NCBI RefSeq assembly: GCF_022811665.1 | Contig: NZ_CP094529.1 | Location: 1,054,001-1,118,000 of the forward strand | From: Chryseobacterium oryzae | GTDB taxonomy: Bacteria > Bacteroidota > Bacteroidia > Flavobacteriales > Weeksellaceae | Length of the DNA stretch: 64,000 nt | Reading direction: 5' to 3' | Part shown: in pieces, positions 30,174-39,829 of the stretch | How positions within the stretch are numbered: position 1 is the first letter of the stretch | Layout of the letters: each line of letters begins with the position of its first letter | Notes under the pieces: generated by a model | What the model saw: the letters and a program-made list of their open reading frames with translations, nothing else | What the model was told of the DNA's origin: nothing | The model's database searches: none | Translations under genes and position numbers: made by a program

Positions 30174-30509
30174 TTAGATATTATTCATAGGGTTTATATG
30201 ATTATTGAATTTTTCTTTACCAATAAGAAGTTCAAAAAACAGTTTGAAATCTGATAGTAATGACCATAGCGGATATTTAAATGTAGCAGGCGTGTTTTTT
30301 TCTATAACTGCATGGCTGAACCATGCGAAACCGTATCCAAAAATCGGAACGTACCATAAAAATCTTTCTTTACCCGAATAAATTACATATCCTACAACAA
30401 ACAAAACCAAAAGAGTACCTGTAAAATGGAAGATTCTTGTTCCGGTTTTACTGTGCTCTGTAAGATAAAACTTATAGAATTCTGAAAATGTTTTTATTCT
30501 GTCGGGCAT
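30174..30509 (-). CDS. DUF962/Mpo1-like membrane protein
   Basis: This 111-residue protein has the Mpo1-like pattern: FSEFYKFYLTEHSKTGTRIFHFTGT (H..P..R..H..GT type), then YGFAWFSHAVIEKNTPATFKYPLWSLLSDF. The eukaryotic relative Mpo1 is a dioxygenase in phytosphingosine degradation; the metal-binding histidines are present here, but activity in bacteria is not established. Two transmembrane segments are visible. Confidence 0.85.
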   Translation of the reverse strand: MPDRIKTFSEFYKFYLTEHSKTGTRIFHFTGTLLVLFVVGYVIYSGKERFLWYVPIFGYGFAWFSHAVIEKNTPATFKYPLWSLLSDFKLFFELLIGKEKFNNHINPMNNI

Positions 30510-30649
30510 GGCTTCAATTTTTTAATTATAATGAAAGCTATGCAATAAATCCGCCAAATTTTACAAAAATTTACAATGAGAAATGGTTATTTTTAAACAA
30601 AATATTCTCTATGTTATTTTTGAAAATTAATGAAGCACAAAAATATTTC

Positions 30650-32320
30650 TTATCTGTTTTTAAGTTTACTGTTTCGATAGCCATAACAAAAGTAAATAAC
30701 CAAACCAACGGCAAACCAAATCCCGAAATAAAACCAGTTGTCGTGGCTCATTCCGGTTAATAAATACAAACAAGAACTTAAACCTATTAAAGGAATTAAT
30801 GATAGGTTCTTAAGAAATGCAATAATACAAAGTCCCAAATTAATGAGAATAAAAAAGAAAATAGACGCTCGGAATTCGCCTTCTTTGGAATCTCCCCAAT
30901 TCATCAGATTTTCAAAAAATTCTGGTTGAAAAATATAAAATCCAATTAATCCACCAATAAAAATTATTGGGAAAAGAATTTTTCCGTTGATGTAAGGAAG
31001 GTGAAATCTACCTTTAATTTTCTCTTTCGGAGGAAGGAGCAGTACACCTGCGCAAACCAATACAAAAGCGAAAATAGTCCCGATGCTGGTAAAATCCAGA
31101 ATAAAACTTTTATCTGTAAAAATAATGGGAATTCCAACCACAATTCCTGTTACAACAGTTGCAAAAGCCGGGGTTTTGTATTTTGGGTGTACATTTTGAA
31201 ATTTTTCAGGCATCAGTCCGTCACGGCTCATGGCGTACCATATTCTTGGCTGTCCCATTTGGAAAACCAATAATACTGTAGTAATGGCAACAATAGCAAC
31301 AAATGAAACCGTAAGTTCCATCCATGCAACATTGGCGTTAGATTTTTCAAAAATGAAAGAAAGAGGATCTCCAACTCCGTCGAATTTTCTGTAATCTACC
31401 ATTCCCGTAAGAACCAAAGTAAGACAGATATATATTACAGTACACAACACTAAAGAAATAATCATTCCCTTTGGCAATGTTTTCTGCGGATTTTTTGTTT
31501 CTTCCGAAAGTACACTCAATGCATCAAAACCTATATATGCAAAGAAAACTCCCGAGACAGCACTCATAACGCCGGCAAAACCATTTGGCATAAACGACGG
31601 CTTTCCTGTTTCTATACTTATGGGAGTCCAGTTGTCGGTATTCAGATAAGCAGCGCCTACTAATACAACAAGAACAATTACGGCAAGCTTCAGAATTACC
31701 AAAGAATTATTGAAGTTTTTACTTTCTTTTACTCCGCGGTAGCAGAGCCATGTTATGAGACCATTAATAACCAATGCGGGAATATCTACAATAAATTTAA
31801 GGCTTCCCAATAAAGGTGCAGTTTTCCATGCGTTGATAAGTTCTTTATTTTCGGAACCGTTCAAGAAAGCTTTTTTAGCTTCCGAATAGCTGCACGTTAA
31901 ATAGTCTGGAATATGCATTCCCAAACGTTCTAGAAAACTTGTAAAATAATCTGACCAGGAAAAAGCGACATAAATATTTCCAAAAGAATATTCCATAATA
32001 AGTGCCCATCCGATTACCCATGCCATAAGTTCGCCAAAACTTGCATAAGCATAAGTGTATGCAGAACCTGCTTTGGGAATTCTGCTTGCAAATTCTGCAT
32101 AACATAATGCCGTGAAACCGCAGGCAAAACCACAAATTAAATATAAAAGAATAACACCGGGACCGCCTCGGAAAACGGCTTCTCCCAAACTGCTGAAACT
32201 TCCTGCTCCAATTATAGCTGCAATACCAAAAAAGACGATATCCCAAACGCCCAAAACTCTTGCTAAACTGGTCGAAGTATCTGTTTCTGAGTAGTGTTTT
32301 CTTCTAAAAAGTTGATTCAT
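30650..32320 (-). CDS. APC-family amino acid permease
   Basis: This 556-residue transporter has about 13-14 membrane helices. The opening LGVWDIVFFGIAAIIGAGSF (APC helix 1 GAG motif) and helices SRIPKAGSAYTYAYASFGEL and FFAYIGFDALSVLSEETKNPQKTLPKG are characteristic of the cationic amino acid transporter (CAT/YfnA) group. It imports an amino acid across the inner membrane; specificity is unclear. The start ATG is followed directly by NQLFRRKHYSETD, as usual in Bacteroidota members. Confidence 0.92.
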   Translation of the reverse strand: MNQLFRRKHYSETDTSTSLARVLGVWDIVFFGIAAIIGAGSFSSLGEAVFRGGPGVILLYLICGFACGFTALCYAEFASRIPKAGSAYTYAYASFGELMAWVIGWALIMEYSFGNIYVAFSWSDYFTSFLERLGMHIPDYLTCSYSEAKKAFLNGSENKELINAWKTAPLLGSLKFIVDIPALVINGLITWLCYRGVKESKNFNNSLVILKLAVIVLVVLVGAAYLNTDNWTPISIETGKPSFMPNGFAGVMSAVSGVFFAYIGFDALSVLSEETKNPQKTLPKGMIISLVLCTVIYICLTLVLTGMVDYRKFDGVGDPLSFIFEKSNANVAWMELTVSFVAIVAITTVLLVFQMGQPRIWYAMSRDGLMPEKFQNVHPKYKTPAFATVVTGIVVGIPIIFTDKSFILDFTSIGTIFAFVLVCAGVLLLPPKEKIKGRFHLPYINGKILFPIIFIGGLIGFYIFQPEFFENLMNWGDSKEGEFRASIFFFILINLGLCIIAFLKNLSLIPLIGLSSCLYLLTGMSHDNWFYFGIWFAVGLVIYFCYGYRNSKLKNR

Positions 32321-32573
32321 TCAATAATTAATTTGAAATTGAAAAAAACAAATGTAATTATTTCTCTTAAATAATTATTGTTTTCTTAATATTTCTTTCA
32401 AGTTTGTTAAGAAGTATTAAATTTTTATTCACATATTAACATTATCATAAAACGCTTGTTTACATAATATATTTTGTATATTTTCGTTGGTAATTTGTGG
32501 ATAAAATCTCATCAGAAATTTAATACAATCGGTCTCAAATTTGATTCTGATTTCCATTTAAAATTTGATATTA

Positions 32574-35540
32574 ATGAAATCAAAAAAAATACTTTTAGCC
32601 GTTGCTGTTTTCTATTTCGGAATGTCTGAAGCGCAACAGTCTCAATACTTCACCCAAAAAGAAAACTATAGATTTAATCTTGCCGAAAACCTCTATCAGA
32701 CAAAGGTTTATAATGCTTCTCAGTTCGAATACGCAAGACAGTATTTTTACAATCAGAATCTTGAGCAGTCTAAAAAAGAAGCAGCACAGTTTTTCGATAA
32801 TGTAATAGGCGTTATTCTTCAAAAAAATCATGCAGAGGAGGGTTTAACTGCATTTATGAAAGAATATCCGAAATCTGCTTATTTTGCTCAGGCAAATTTA
32901 CCTTTGGCAGATTATTATCTGGCTAAAAAGGATTTTAAAAAAGCTTTAGAAACCCTTAAAAAAGTAAATCAGTACCAACTTACCAAAGAAGAAAATACAC
33001 AATATGTACTGAAACTTGGGTATGCAAAATTCATGACTGGAAATTCTAAAGGTGCTATTGATGCTCTTGAAGAAGCATATAAAACTGCAGACCAGTCTCA
33101 GAAAGGAGATATTGCCTATATGCTCGGTCATCTTCATTATTCTAAAAGAGAAAATAATGAAGCTTTCCAGTATTTTGATTCTATAAAAGACCAGCCGGAA
33201 TTTTCTAAGTTAGTGCGTCCGTATTATGTACAGATGTATTATAACGATAAAGATTATGATAAGGCGATTGCGGAAGGAACCGCTTTACTGAATGAAAATC
33301 TATCAGATTCTTACAAGGCAGAAGTTCATAAGATTATTGGCGAAAGCTACTTTATGAAGAAAGATTATGATTCTGCTTATCCTCATCTTAAAGATTACCT
33401 TAGTGTACAGCAAAATCCTTCTGAGAACGATTTGTATGAAATGGGATTTGTGGCTGCACAGCTGAAAAAATATGATGAAGCTGTTTCTTACTACAATCAG
33501 CTTATCAATAGCAATTCTGCATTGGCTCAGAACGCTTATTATCAGTTAGGAAATGCCTATTTGGCGGTTGATAAAAAACAGGAAGCTCTTTCTGCATTCC
33601 GTTCTTCGTATCAGATGGATTATGATGCGACTGTAAAGCAACTGGCACACGAACAGTATGCTAAGTTAGGATATGATATCGGAAATCCATTTGAAAGTCC
33701 TACAACGGTAATTCAGAATTATATTGCAGCCAATCCGAGTGGTGCTAAAAATGCTGAAATGCGGTCTCTTTTGGTGAAATCTTATCTTTATTCTGGGAAT
33801 TTTAAAGAAACGCTGAATGCGATTGATAAATTGCCCAATTCAACTCCGGAAACAGACAAAGTAGATCAGGAAGTTTCTTATTTATTAGGAACTGAAGAAT
33901 TCAACAAAGGAAATTTTGATGAAGCTGAAAAATATTTCTTAAGAAGTCTGGAATTCGACATCAATAAAGAATTCAATTGCCGTGCTTTATATTGGCTGGG
34001 GCAGGTATATTACCAAAAAGGAAACTATCCATCGGCAATTGTACGATACGAAAAACTTCTTGATAAAACTTTTCCTGAAAAGCAACAACTTTATTATGAC
34101 TTGGGATATGCTTATTTTAAGTCTAAAAAATTCGATCAGGCAGAGAAATATTTTACAGAATATTTGAAAAACCCAAAATCTGAATTTAAAAATGACGCCG
34201 AACTTCGTTTGGCAGATATTAATTATGCAAATAATGATTTGGATAATGCCATTGCAATTTATGATAAAAACAATGAAGATGCCACAGATTATACTTTGTA
34301 TCAGAAAGCTCTTGCATTAGGTTTTAAAGGAGATCAGGCATCAAAAATCAATAATTTAAAAGTACTTATTTCCAAATATCCCAATTCGGAATATGTAGAC
34401 GATGCACAATACGAAATTGGTGTAGCTTATGCATCGCAGGATGATTTTAATAATTCTAATGATTTCTTCGGAAAAGTGATAAAGTCTTCTTCGGATAAAG
34501 ATTTGGTTGCTAATGCATCTATTTACAGAGCTCAGAATTATATCGATCAGAATCAAAATGATAAAGCATTATCAGAATTGAAATCTTTGGGCGAACAGTA
34601 TAAGAATACGGCGTATGCACAGAAAATAGTTCAGGCTGCAAAACCAGTTTTTACGAAAAACGGAGATGTTTCCGGATACCAAAGCTTTGCAAGGAATATC
34701 GGAGTTAATGTAGATGCATCAGAGATTGATGAAATTAATTTATCTACCGGAAAACAATATTTTTCTAAAAAAGATTATAAAAATGCCATTTCGTATTATG
34801 AAAAGTATTTAACCCAAAATCCTACTGGTGACGGTCTTTATCAGGCTAAATATGAGTTGGGTGAAAGTTATTACCAAACCAATAACCCAACAAAGGCACT
34901 TTTGGTTCTTCAGGAAATTGCAAATATTCAAAATGATTATCAGGATGATGCTGCAACAAGAGTTGCACAGATTTATATTTCTCAGGGAAATTCTGCCGAA
35001 GCCAAAAAATATTTAGAAAATATTAAAAATTCATCCAATATTAATGTTAAAAACTACGCTAATATCGAATTGATGAAGATGTATGCAGAAGAAAAGAATT
35101 TTTCTGAAGCGGAAAAATTAGCCAACGCTGTTATTTCCAATAATAAAAACTCTGCGGCAGTTATAGAAACAGCAAAAGTTATTAAGGCGAGAAGCCTCAT
35201 GAACTCGGGAAAAGACAAAGAAGCACAGTCTGCCTATACATCGTTGGAGAAATCTTCTAACACAGAAGTGGCTGCAGAAGCACTTTATGCAAAAGCATTC
35301 TACCAAAATAAAGGAAAAGCTTATAAATCTTCCAATGAAACAATTTTCAGATTGGCAAACAATTATGCATCAGAAGATTATTGGGGAGCAAAAGCATTGG
35401 TGCTGATGGCGAAAAATTATATTGGTTTGAAAGACAATTACCAGGCGAGTTACACTTGCGATCAAATCATCGCTAATTATACAGATTTCCCGGAAATTGT
35501 AGCAGAAGCAAAAGAAGTTAAAAAGACGATTAAAAAGTAA
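32574..35540 (+). CDS. Large secreted tetratricopeptide-repeat protein
   Basis: This 988-residue protein has a signal peptide (residues 1-20, ending FGMSEAQQ). It is filled with TPR units over its whole length, for example YDKAIAEGTALLNENLSDSY, NPSAIVRYEKLLDK-type and AEKYFTEYLKNPKSEF. TPR arrays bind other proteins. It lies 83 bp before a beta-barrel gene, and TPR/outer-membrane pairs are common in Bacteroidota, so a periplasmic role in an outer-membrane assembly is inferred. A TTG upstream in frame was rejected in favour of the ATG before the signal peptide. Confidence 0.85.
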   Translation: MKSKKILLAVAVFYFGMSEAQQSQYFTQKENYRFNLAENLYQTKVYNASQFEYARQYFYNQNLEQSKKEAAQFFDNVIGVILQKNHAEEGLTAFMKEYPKSAYFAQANLPLADYYLAKKDFKKALETLKKVNQYQLTKEENTQYVLKLGYAKFMTGNSKGAIDALEEAYKTADQSQKGDIAYMLGHLHYSKRENNEAFQYFDSIKDQPEFSKLVRPYYVQMYYNDKDYDKAIAEGTALLNENLSDSYKAEVHKIIGESYFMKKDYDSAYPHLKDYLSVQQNPSENDLYEMGFVAAQLKKYDEAVSYYNQLINSNSALAQNAYYQLGNAYLAVDKKQEALSAFRSSYQMDYDATVKQLAHEQYAKLGYDIGNPFESPTTVIQNYIAANPSGAKNAEMRSLLVKSYLYSGNFKETLNAIDKLPNSTPETDKVDQEVSYLLGTEEFNKGNFDEAEKYFLRSLEFDINKEFNCRALYWLGQVYYQKGNYPSAIVRYEKLLDKTFPEKQQLYYDLGYAYFKSKKFDQAEKYFTEYLKNPKSEFKNDAELRLADINYANNDLDNAIAIYDKNNEDATDYTLYQKALALGFKGDQASKINNLKVLISKYPNSEYVDDAQYEIGVAYASQDDFNNSNDFFGKVIKSSSDKDLVANASIYRAQNYIDQNQNDKALSELKSLGEQYKNTAYAQKIVQAAKPVFTKNGDVSGYQSFARNIGVNVDASEIDEINLSTGKQYFSKKDYKNAISYYEKYLTQNPTGDGLYQAKYELGESYYQTNNPTKALLVLQEIANIQNDYQDDAATRVAQIYISQGNSAEAKKYLENIKNSSNINVKNYANIELMKMYAEEKNFSEAEKLANAVISNNKNSAAVIETAKVIKARSLMNSGKDKEAQSAYTSLEKSSNTEVAAEALYAKAFYQNKGKAYKSSNETIFRLANNYASEDYWGAKALVLMAKNYIGLKDNYQASYTCDQIIANYTDFPEIVAEAKEVKKTIKK

Positions 35541-35623
35541 AAGTGTACTGTCGTATTTATGTAAGATGTATTTATGTTATTTAATCATTAATACTTTTTA
35601 CTTTATACATTAATACAAGATAT

Positions 35624-37393
35624 ATGAACAAGAAAATTCAAATATTATCGATATTATTTCTGGGAATTTCATCAGTAGCGTTTTCTCAGATCAAAGAAGA
35701 AAGACTGATTCTTAATAAAAAAAGAGAACCGGAAGTAAAAAAGATTGAAAAGAAGAAAACCTCTGTGGAAACAGTAAAAAATTATCCACCGGAAGAGAAA
35801 TCTGCAAATCCTGTGAAATATAATATTACAGATGTTCCGGCAGTTTCAGATTTCAAAACTTCAACCATTCAGGGGGAAGATGTTGCTCCTAAATTTGAAG
35901 GAACAGCTCAAAATAACTATTTCCAGATCGGAATGGGTAATTACGGGAAAATTTTAGCCGATGGTAATATCTCTAAAACCCTTGAAAATAAGCTAGAAGT
36001 AGGAGCAGATGTACATGTGCTTTCTACCAACGGGCTCAAAAAAGAGTATGCATGGGATTCTAAACAGAGTTCGGCAACTTTGGGTGCTTTTCTGAATTCT
36101 TATGGAGAAAAAGGCAAAATAAATGTGAACGCCGAATATGGTTTGGAAAACTATAATTATTACGGAATCTATGCTTTGGAACCATCTTCTGATGTTGATC
36201 TGAAGCAAAAGGTGAATCAGTTTAAAGTAAATGGTTATTATGATTTTTATTCGAATGAAATACTGAACGATGTAAGAGTAAAATCTTCATTTTTAACCGA
36301 TCACTTTAATGCAAAAGAAAATCAGGCTTCGATATTGGCAAATTTTTCGAAACATGCTGTAAAACTTTCCGATAACGGAATTGTAATGAACGCAGATTTA
36401 GGCTTGGGATTAGAAACCGTAAAAACAGATTTTGCTTTGTTGAGTAAAAATTCTGCTACATTCTTTAATGCAGATATTGCTCCGAAATTAACTTTTGCGA
36501 AAGGGGAGTCTTATCTAACTCTTGGTTCAGTTTTTAATTTTCTGAATGCAAGGAATTCAAACATAATGTTTCCAGACGAAATTAAAAACAATAAAACGTA
36601 TTGGTTTCCAAAAGCTGAATTTCAGGTTGCTGCATCTAATGAATTTAAATTTTATGGAGGAATTGATGGAGGTTTGAAAATCAATACTTACGGTGAATTA
36701 TTACAGGTAAATCCGTTTTTGGTATCAGATCAGATGTTGAAGCCTACAGAAACTACTTATCACTTTTATGCAGGTTTACGAGGCGATATTGATGAAACTT
36801 TTAAATATGATGTTTCTGCAGGATTCGGAAAAATGAAAAATATTATGTTTTTCTCTGCCAATAACCTGTTTTCTAATCAGTTCACTTTAGACAGACCGGG
36901 GTACGATTTTGCGAATACTTTTTCTGCTGTGTATGATGACGGAAACGTAAGTGATATTAAAGGAAGTTTACAATACTTTCCATTAGAAAATCTTGTAGTA
37001 GATGCAGGTGTGAGATTTTTAAAATATGATTTGAAAAATTTTGAAAATATTTATAATGTACCTTTATTAACGGGAAGCGTTGGTGCAAAATATACAATGC
37101 TGGAGAAAAAACTCTCATTAGGTTTTAAGGGGATATTTGCAAGTGACAGAACCACAAACTCTTATATGCTTGAGGGAGTAGGGAATCCTGCATTGATGTT
37201 TCAGTCTACAGAAAACAGAAATGATAAAGTTGGAGGATATGCAGATTTAAACTTATCCGCAGAGTATAAAATTCATAAAAATTTCAGTATTTTCGCACTC
37301 GGAAATAATCTTCTAAGCAAAAAATACCAAACCTATAACGGTTACAAAGTTTTGGGTGCACAGGTTTTAGGAGGAGTGAAGATTACATTCTAA
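35624..37393 (+). CDS. TonB-dependent-receptor-like outer membrane beta-barrel protein
   Basis: This 589-residue protein has a signal peptide (ends SSVAFSQ) and a charged Lys/Glu-rich linker. A long series of alternating amphipathic strands follows, ending in the aromatic C-terminus VLGAQVLGGVKITF typical of outer-membrane barrels. The tail segment NFSIFALGNNLLSKKYQTYNGY resembles the last strands of TonB-dependent receptors. No plug domain is recognisable, so it is a receptor-like barrel of unknown ligand. It follows the TPR gene and may form a pair with it. Confidence 0.75.
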   Translation: MNKKIQILSILFLGISSVAFSQIKEERLILNKKREPEVKKIEKKKTSVETVKNYPPEEKSANPVKYNITDVPAVSDFKTSTIQGEDVAPKFEGTAQNNYFQIGMGNYGKILADGNISKTLENKLEVGADVHVLSTNGLKKEYAWDSKQSSATLGAFLNSYGEKGKINVNAEYGLENYNYYGIYALEPSSDVDLKQKVNQFKVNGYYDFYSNEILNDVRVKSSFLTDHFNAKENQASILANFSKHAVKLSDNGIVMNADLGLGLETVKTDFALLSKNSATFFNADIAPKLTFAKGESYLTLGSVFNFLNARNSNIMFPDEIKNNKTYWFPKAEFQVAASNEFKFYGGIDGGLKINTYGELLQVNPFLVSDQMLKPTETTYHFYAGLRGDIDETFKYDVSAGFGKMKNIMFFSANNLFSNQFTLDRPGYDFANTFSAVYDDGNVSDIKGSLQYFPLENLVVDAGVRFLKYDLKNFENIYNVPLLTGSVGAKYTMLEKKLSLGFKGIFASDRTTNSYMLEGVGNPALMFQSTENRNDKVGGYADLNLSAEYKIHKNFSIFALGNNLLSKKYQTYNGYKVLGAQVLGGVKITF

Positions 37394-37398
37394 AAATT

Positions 37399-37458
37399 AT
37401 TGATAAATGATAATATATGAACAACAATGATTTATCGCTTATATTATCATTTATCAAT
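37399..37458. repeat. 19-bp perfect inverted repeat before tRNA-Arg
   Basis: Arms at 37399-37417 and 37440-37458 are perfect reverse complements (ATTGATAAATGATAATATA and its inverse) around a 22-nt spacer. It lies between the barrel gene stop and the tRNA. It could terminate the barrel transcript although the T-run is missing, or it could be a protein-binding palindrome. Confidence 0.75.
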
Positions 37459-37467
37459 TGTAAAATA

Positions 37468-37539
37468 GGCTGCATAGTTTAATGGATAGAACTTCGGATT
37501 TCGGCTCCGACAGTGAGGGTTCGAATCCTTCTGCGGTCA
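37468..37539 (+). tRNA. tRNA-Arg (anticodon TCG)
   Basis: The cloverleaf is complete. Acceptor arm is GGCTGCA/TGCGGTC (with G-T wobbles) with discriminator A. The D-arm is GTTTAATGGATAGAAC. The anticodon stem TCGGA/TCCGA encloses loop TTTCGGC, giving anticodon TCG (CGA codon). The T-arm is GAGGG/CCTTC with TTCGAAT. CCA is not encoded. A terminator follows directly. The accessory region begins about 200 bp downstream, so this tRNA is a plausible island boundary, though no duplicated tRNA end is visible in the window. Confidence 0.95.
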
Positions 37540-37540
37540 C

Positions 37541-37566
37541 AAAACGCCCTATTTTAGGGCGTTTTT
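37541..37566 (+). terminator. Intrinsic terminator after tRNA-Arg
   Basis: AAAACGCCCT and AGGGCGTTTT arms around a 5-nt loop, followed by TT. Confidence 0.93.
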
Positions 37567-37751
37567 CGTTTGTGCTTCAAAAATTTATCCTCTGACCAAT
37601 AGAAAATATCATCACTTTTTTATTTCCGTTGCTTTTTTGCTATTCAAAATGAAACACACTAACTGATATTTTTTATTTATTTTCTCTCTTTATAATTTAA
37701 TTAAAAAGTTCTGAATATCAACAAAGTATTATTCTGAGTTTTATTAAGCGC

Positions 37752-37852
37752 AAATAACTATATGCAAAAACAGAATTTCGGAGTTTTGGAATCGGGACAA
37801 AGGTATTTTGAAAATGACAGTATAGAAAATTTGGTAATTACCGTAGTTCTAT
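37752..37852 (+). mobile_element. IS110-family 3'-end remnant (copy 1)
   Basis: This 100-bp stretch aligns with the 3' end of the larger IS110 fragment at 40785-40883. It preserves the residues of the transposase tail (KQ.FGVL..GQ) and the terminal TATAGAAAATTTGG...TTACC.TAGTTCTAT. Immediately after it comes GTT, the conserved triplet of a cassette junction (37853-37855). The rest of the element is lost. Confidence 0.75.
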
Positions 37853-37863
37853 GTTAAATTCTG

Positions 37864-38637
37864 CTATTTTTTAGGAATGTACCATTCATATCTTGGATTA
37901 TTTTCAAAAGAAATTATCCTTAGAATTCCTTTGCGCATAGATAAGTAAATATCATTTCCGTCAATTAAAGCATTTGAAGGATACAACATTCCCCAATAAA
38001 AATGACTTGTTAAGATAGTAGTAATTTCATTTTTGCTGTCCAATTTTAATATATGCTTGTCAGTAATAATTAATTTGTTTCTATTATGTTCAACGGTGAA
38101 AATTGGAATTCCCTCGATTTTAGAAATTTCCTTGTAAATCCAATCTTTTTCCTTTTTGATTTCAAATATAGCTCCTCGTGATGAACCAAAATTATAAGAC
38201 ATTTCTGTGACAAATATTTTGTTGTTGAATTGAAAAATTTCCTGGACTCTCATACAACAATTTAATTCAGTAATTTCTTCGCCATTTTTTGAAATAACAA
38301 ATAAGCTGCCTCCGAATTCTCCATTATTTACTCCTACTATATATTCATTACCAATTTTTTTTACTTTTCTATTATAAGAATTTATTGCAATATTTTTCTT
38401 GTAAATTTTCTCCCAAGGTAATTCTAATTTGTTTTCAGAATTTTTATTGAATTTCATTTGAATGATATTCCACTCAGTTCCTATTTTCTCAAATGTCCAA
38501 TGTTCTTTCGAATCACCAGCATCAAAGATATTATTATCTAAAGGGAGGTCAGTTTTTTTCCAATCATTTAGATTGGGTTTTTGAGAAAATGAACTTATTG
38601 AAAAAAATAGAAAAAATAATCTGAATGTTTTATGCAT
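37864..38637 (-). CDS. Cassette gene: secreted protein of unknown function (257 aa)
   Basis: A signal peptide (MHKTFRLFFLFFSISSFSQ) is followed by a mature domain rich in short beta strands with repeated patterns such as EYIVGVNNGEFGGSLFVISKNG and IFVTEMSYNFGSSRGAIFEI, which suggests a beta-propeller-like fold (inference). No family is recognised. The stop codon is 9 bp from the GTT at the IS110 remnant end, and the start is directly next to the truncated repeat at 38641, so the cassette's own 5' boundary is damaged. Confidence 0.72.
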   Translation of the reverse strand: MHKTFRLFFLFFSISSFSQKPNLNDWKKTDLPLDNNIFDAGDSKEHWTFEKIGTEWNIIQMKFNKNSENKLELPWEKIYKKNIAINSYNRKVKKIGNEYIVGVNNGEFGGSLFVISKNGEEITELNCCMRVQEIFQFNNKIFVTEMSYNFGSSRGAIFEIKKEKDWIYKEISKIEGIPIFTVEHNRNKLIITDKHILKLDSKNEITTILTSHFYWGMLYPSNALIDGNDIYLSMRKGILRIISFENNPRYEWYIPKK

Positions 38638-38640
38638 AAT

Positions 38641-38758
38641 TTTTTTTCAATAGAACTAAATTACAAAAAAATGTGGAATTGAAAAGCGGCGGCGGCAAAA
38701 AAAGTTTTGGATTTTTAATTCAGGCTTTAAACCCGCATTTTGCCAATACCGTGTTAGC
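38641..38758 (-). repeat. attC-like repeat R1 (half copy)
   Basis: Only the right half of the plus-strand consensus is present, beginning inside the central TTTTTCAAT arm and ending CCCGCATTTTGCCAATACCGTGTTAGC. The left half, with AAC and CCAATGC arms, is missing, so it cannot form the outer stem and should be inactive. Triplet after GTT: AGC. Confidence 0.85.
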
Positions 38759-38769
38759 TGACGTTTTTC

Positions 38770-39600
38770 TTATTTTTGAATTAATACATCAACATTTATA
38801 GAAGGTTCTCCAACCGAAAATTTTTTCCAATCTCCAAAATAATTTCTGTAGTATGTATTTTTAGAAAACGCAAAAATATTTCCGCCAAAATATAATCTAC
38901 CATCTAAATTTTCATCAACTCGAACCAAAACAAAAAAATCTTGATTTGTCCAAATATTTTTGTCCTCCACATTCAATGAAACCTTATTATTCCTAATGTC
39001 ATCTTCAGTTAGTTCTAACTTTAACGTTTCATTTGCTAAAGATTGAGAATCATCGGGAAATCCATTTTTTGCATTTTGTATGTCAAAAATTAAAACTGCT
39101 GGTTTATTGAGTTTGAAATTTACAATATTTACATTAATATTTTTAATTTTTAAATGTCTTTTGTTACTTATTTTTATTGCATATTCATTAAATATTTTAT
39201 CTTTTTTTTCAGAATCATATCCACAATAATTTGTTTTAGAATTTGAGGTTCCAAAATTTCTTAAAATATACTTTTTAGGATTTATTATTACGGGTTCAAT
39301 ATTTATAAATTTTTCCTTTAATATAATTTGATGTGCTGAGTTTATAAAATCAGAAATCTTAATTTCAAAAGGTTGAAATTCACTAACAACAACTTTAAGA
39401 TTTTTATTTTTTTCAATGTTTGAAAAATCAATTTGAAAATTTCCATTTTCATCAGAAATATCACCAATTTCTTCACTTTCGATTCCAACTCTTGCATTTT
39501 TGATTGGTTCGTTTTCTTTATCTACTATTTTCCCGGAAATTTTTTGAGCTTGACTTTGGAAAAAGAATAAAATAATTACTAAAAATATGTTTTTTTTCAT
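38770..39600 (-). CDS. Cassette gene: secreted protein with CarboxypepD_reg-like domain
   Basis: This 276-residue protein has a signal peptide (KKNIFLVIILFFFQSQAQ). Residues about 20-95 form a carboxypeptidase-regulatory-like (CarboxypepD_reg) domain: KISGKIVDKENEPIKNARVGI ... DISDENGNFQIDF, common at the start of Bacteroidota outer-membrane proteins. The C-terminal 180 residues are unrecognised. ATG 39600 was chosen because it begins the signal peptide. Its stop is 12 bp from repeat R1. Confidence 0.75.
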   Translation of the reverse strand: MKKNIFLVIILFFFQSQAQKISGKIVDKENEPIKNARVGIESEEIGDISDENGNFQIDFSNIEKNKNLKVVVSEFQPFEIKISDFINSAHQIILKEKFINIEPVIINPKKYILRNFGTSNSKTNYCGYDSEKKDKIFNEYAIKISNKRHLKIKNINVNIVNFKLNKPAVLIFDIQNAKNGFPDDSQSLANETLKLELTEDDIRNNKVSLNVEDKNIWTNQDFFVLVRVDENLDGRLYFGGNIFAFSKNTYYRNYFGDWKKFSVGEPSINVDVLIQK

Positions 39601-39629
39601 TTCAGGCACAATATTTTGATAAAATGTAA

Positions 39630-39819
39630 GCTAACGGGAAAAGTATTGCTGAAGTGCGGGAGAAAGAAGAACTTTAGTTCAATTTCGACCAAGCGAAGCA
39701 ATTGCTTTTTCCGTGAACTAAATTACAAAAAAATGTGAAACGGAAAAGCAAATGGGACAAAAGCTGTAAATAAGTTCAATTTAGCATTCAACCCCGCATT
39801 TTAGCAATAGAATGTTAGC
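39630..39819 (-). repeat. attC-like repeat R2
   Basis: Full copy, left end GCTAAC, right end GTTAGC. Its outer stem reads GTATTGCT / AGCAATAG, where most copies read GTATTGGC / GCCAATAC. The central stem reads GCTTTTTCCGT / ACGGAAAAGC instead of GCTTTTTCAAT / ATTGAAAAGC. Both are paired changes that keep the helix. Confidence 0.9.
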
Positions 39820-39829
39820 TGCAGTTCTT

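Noticed and set aside
37468..37539. Island integrated with tRNA-Arg duplication
   Set aside because: The tRNA 3' end (TTCGAATCC...GCGGTCA) is not repeated anywhere else in the window, so integration at this tRNA cannot be shown.
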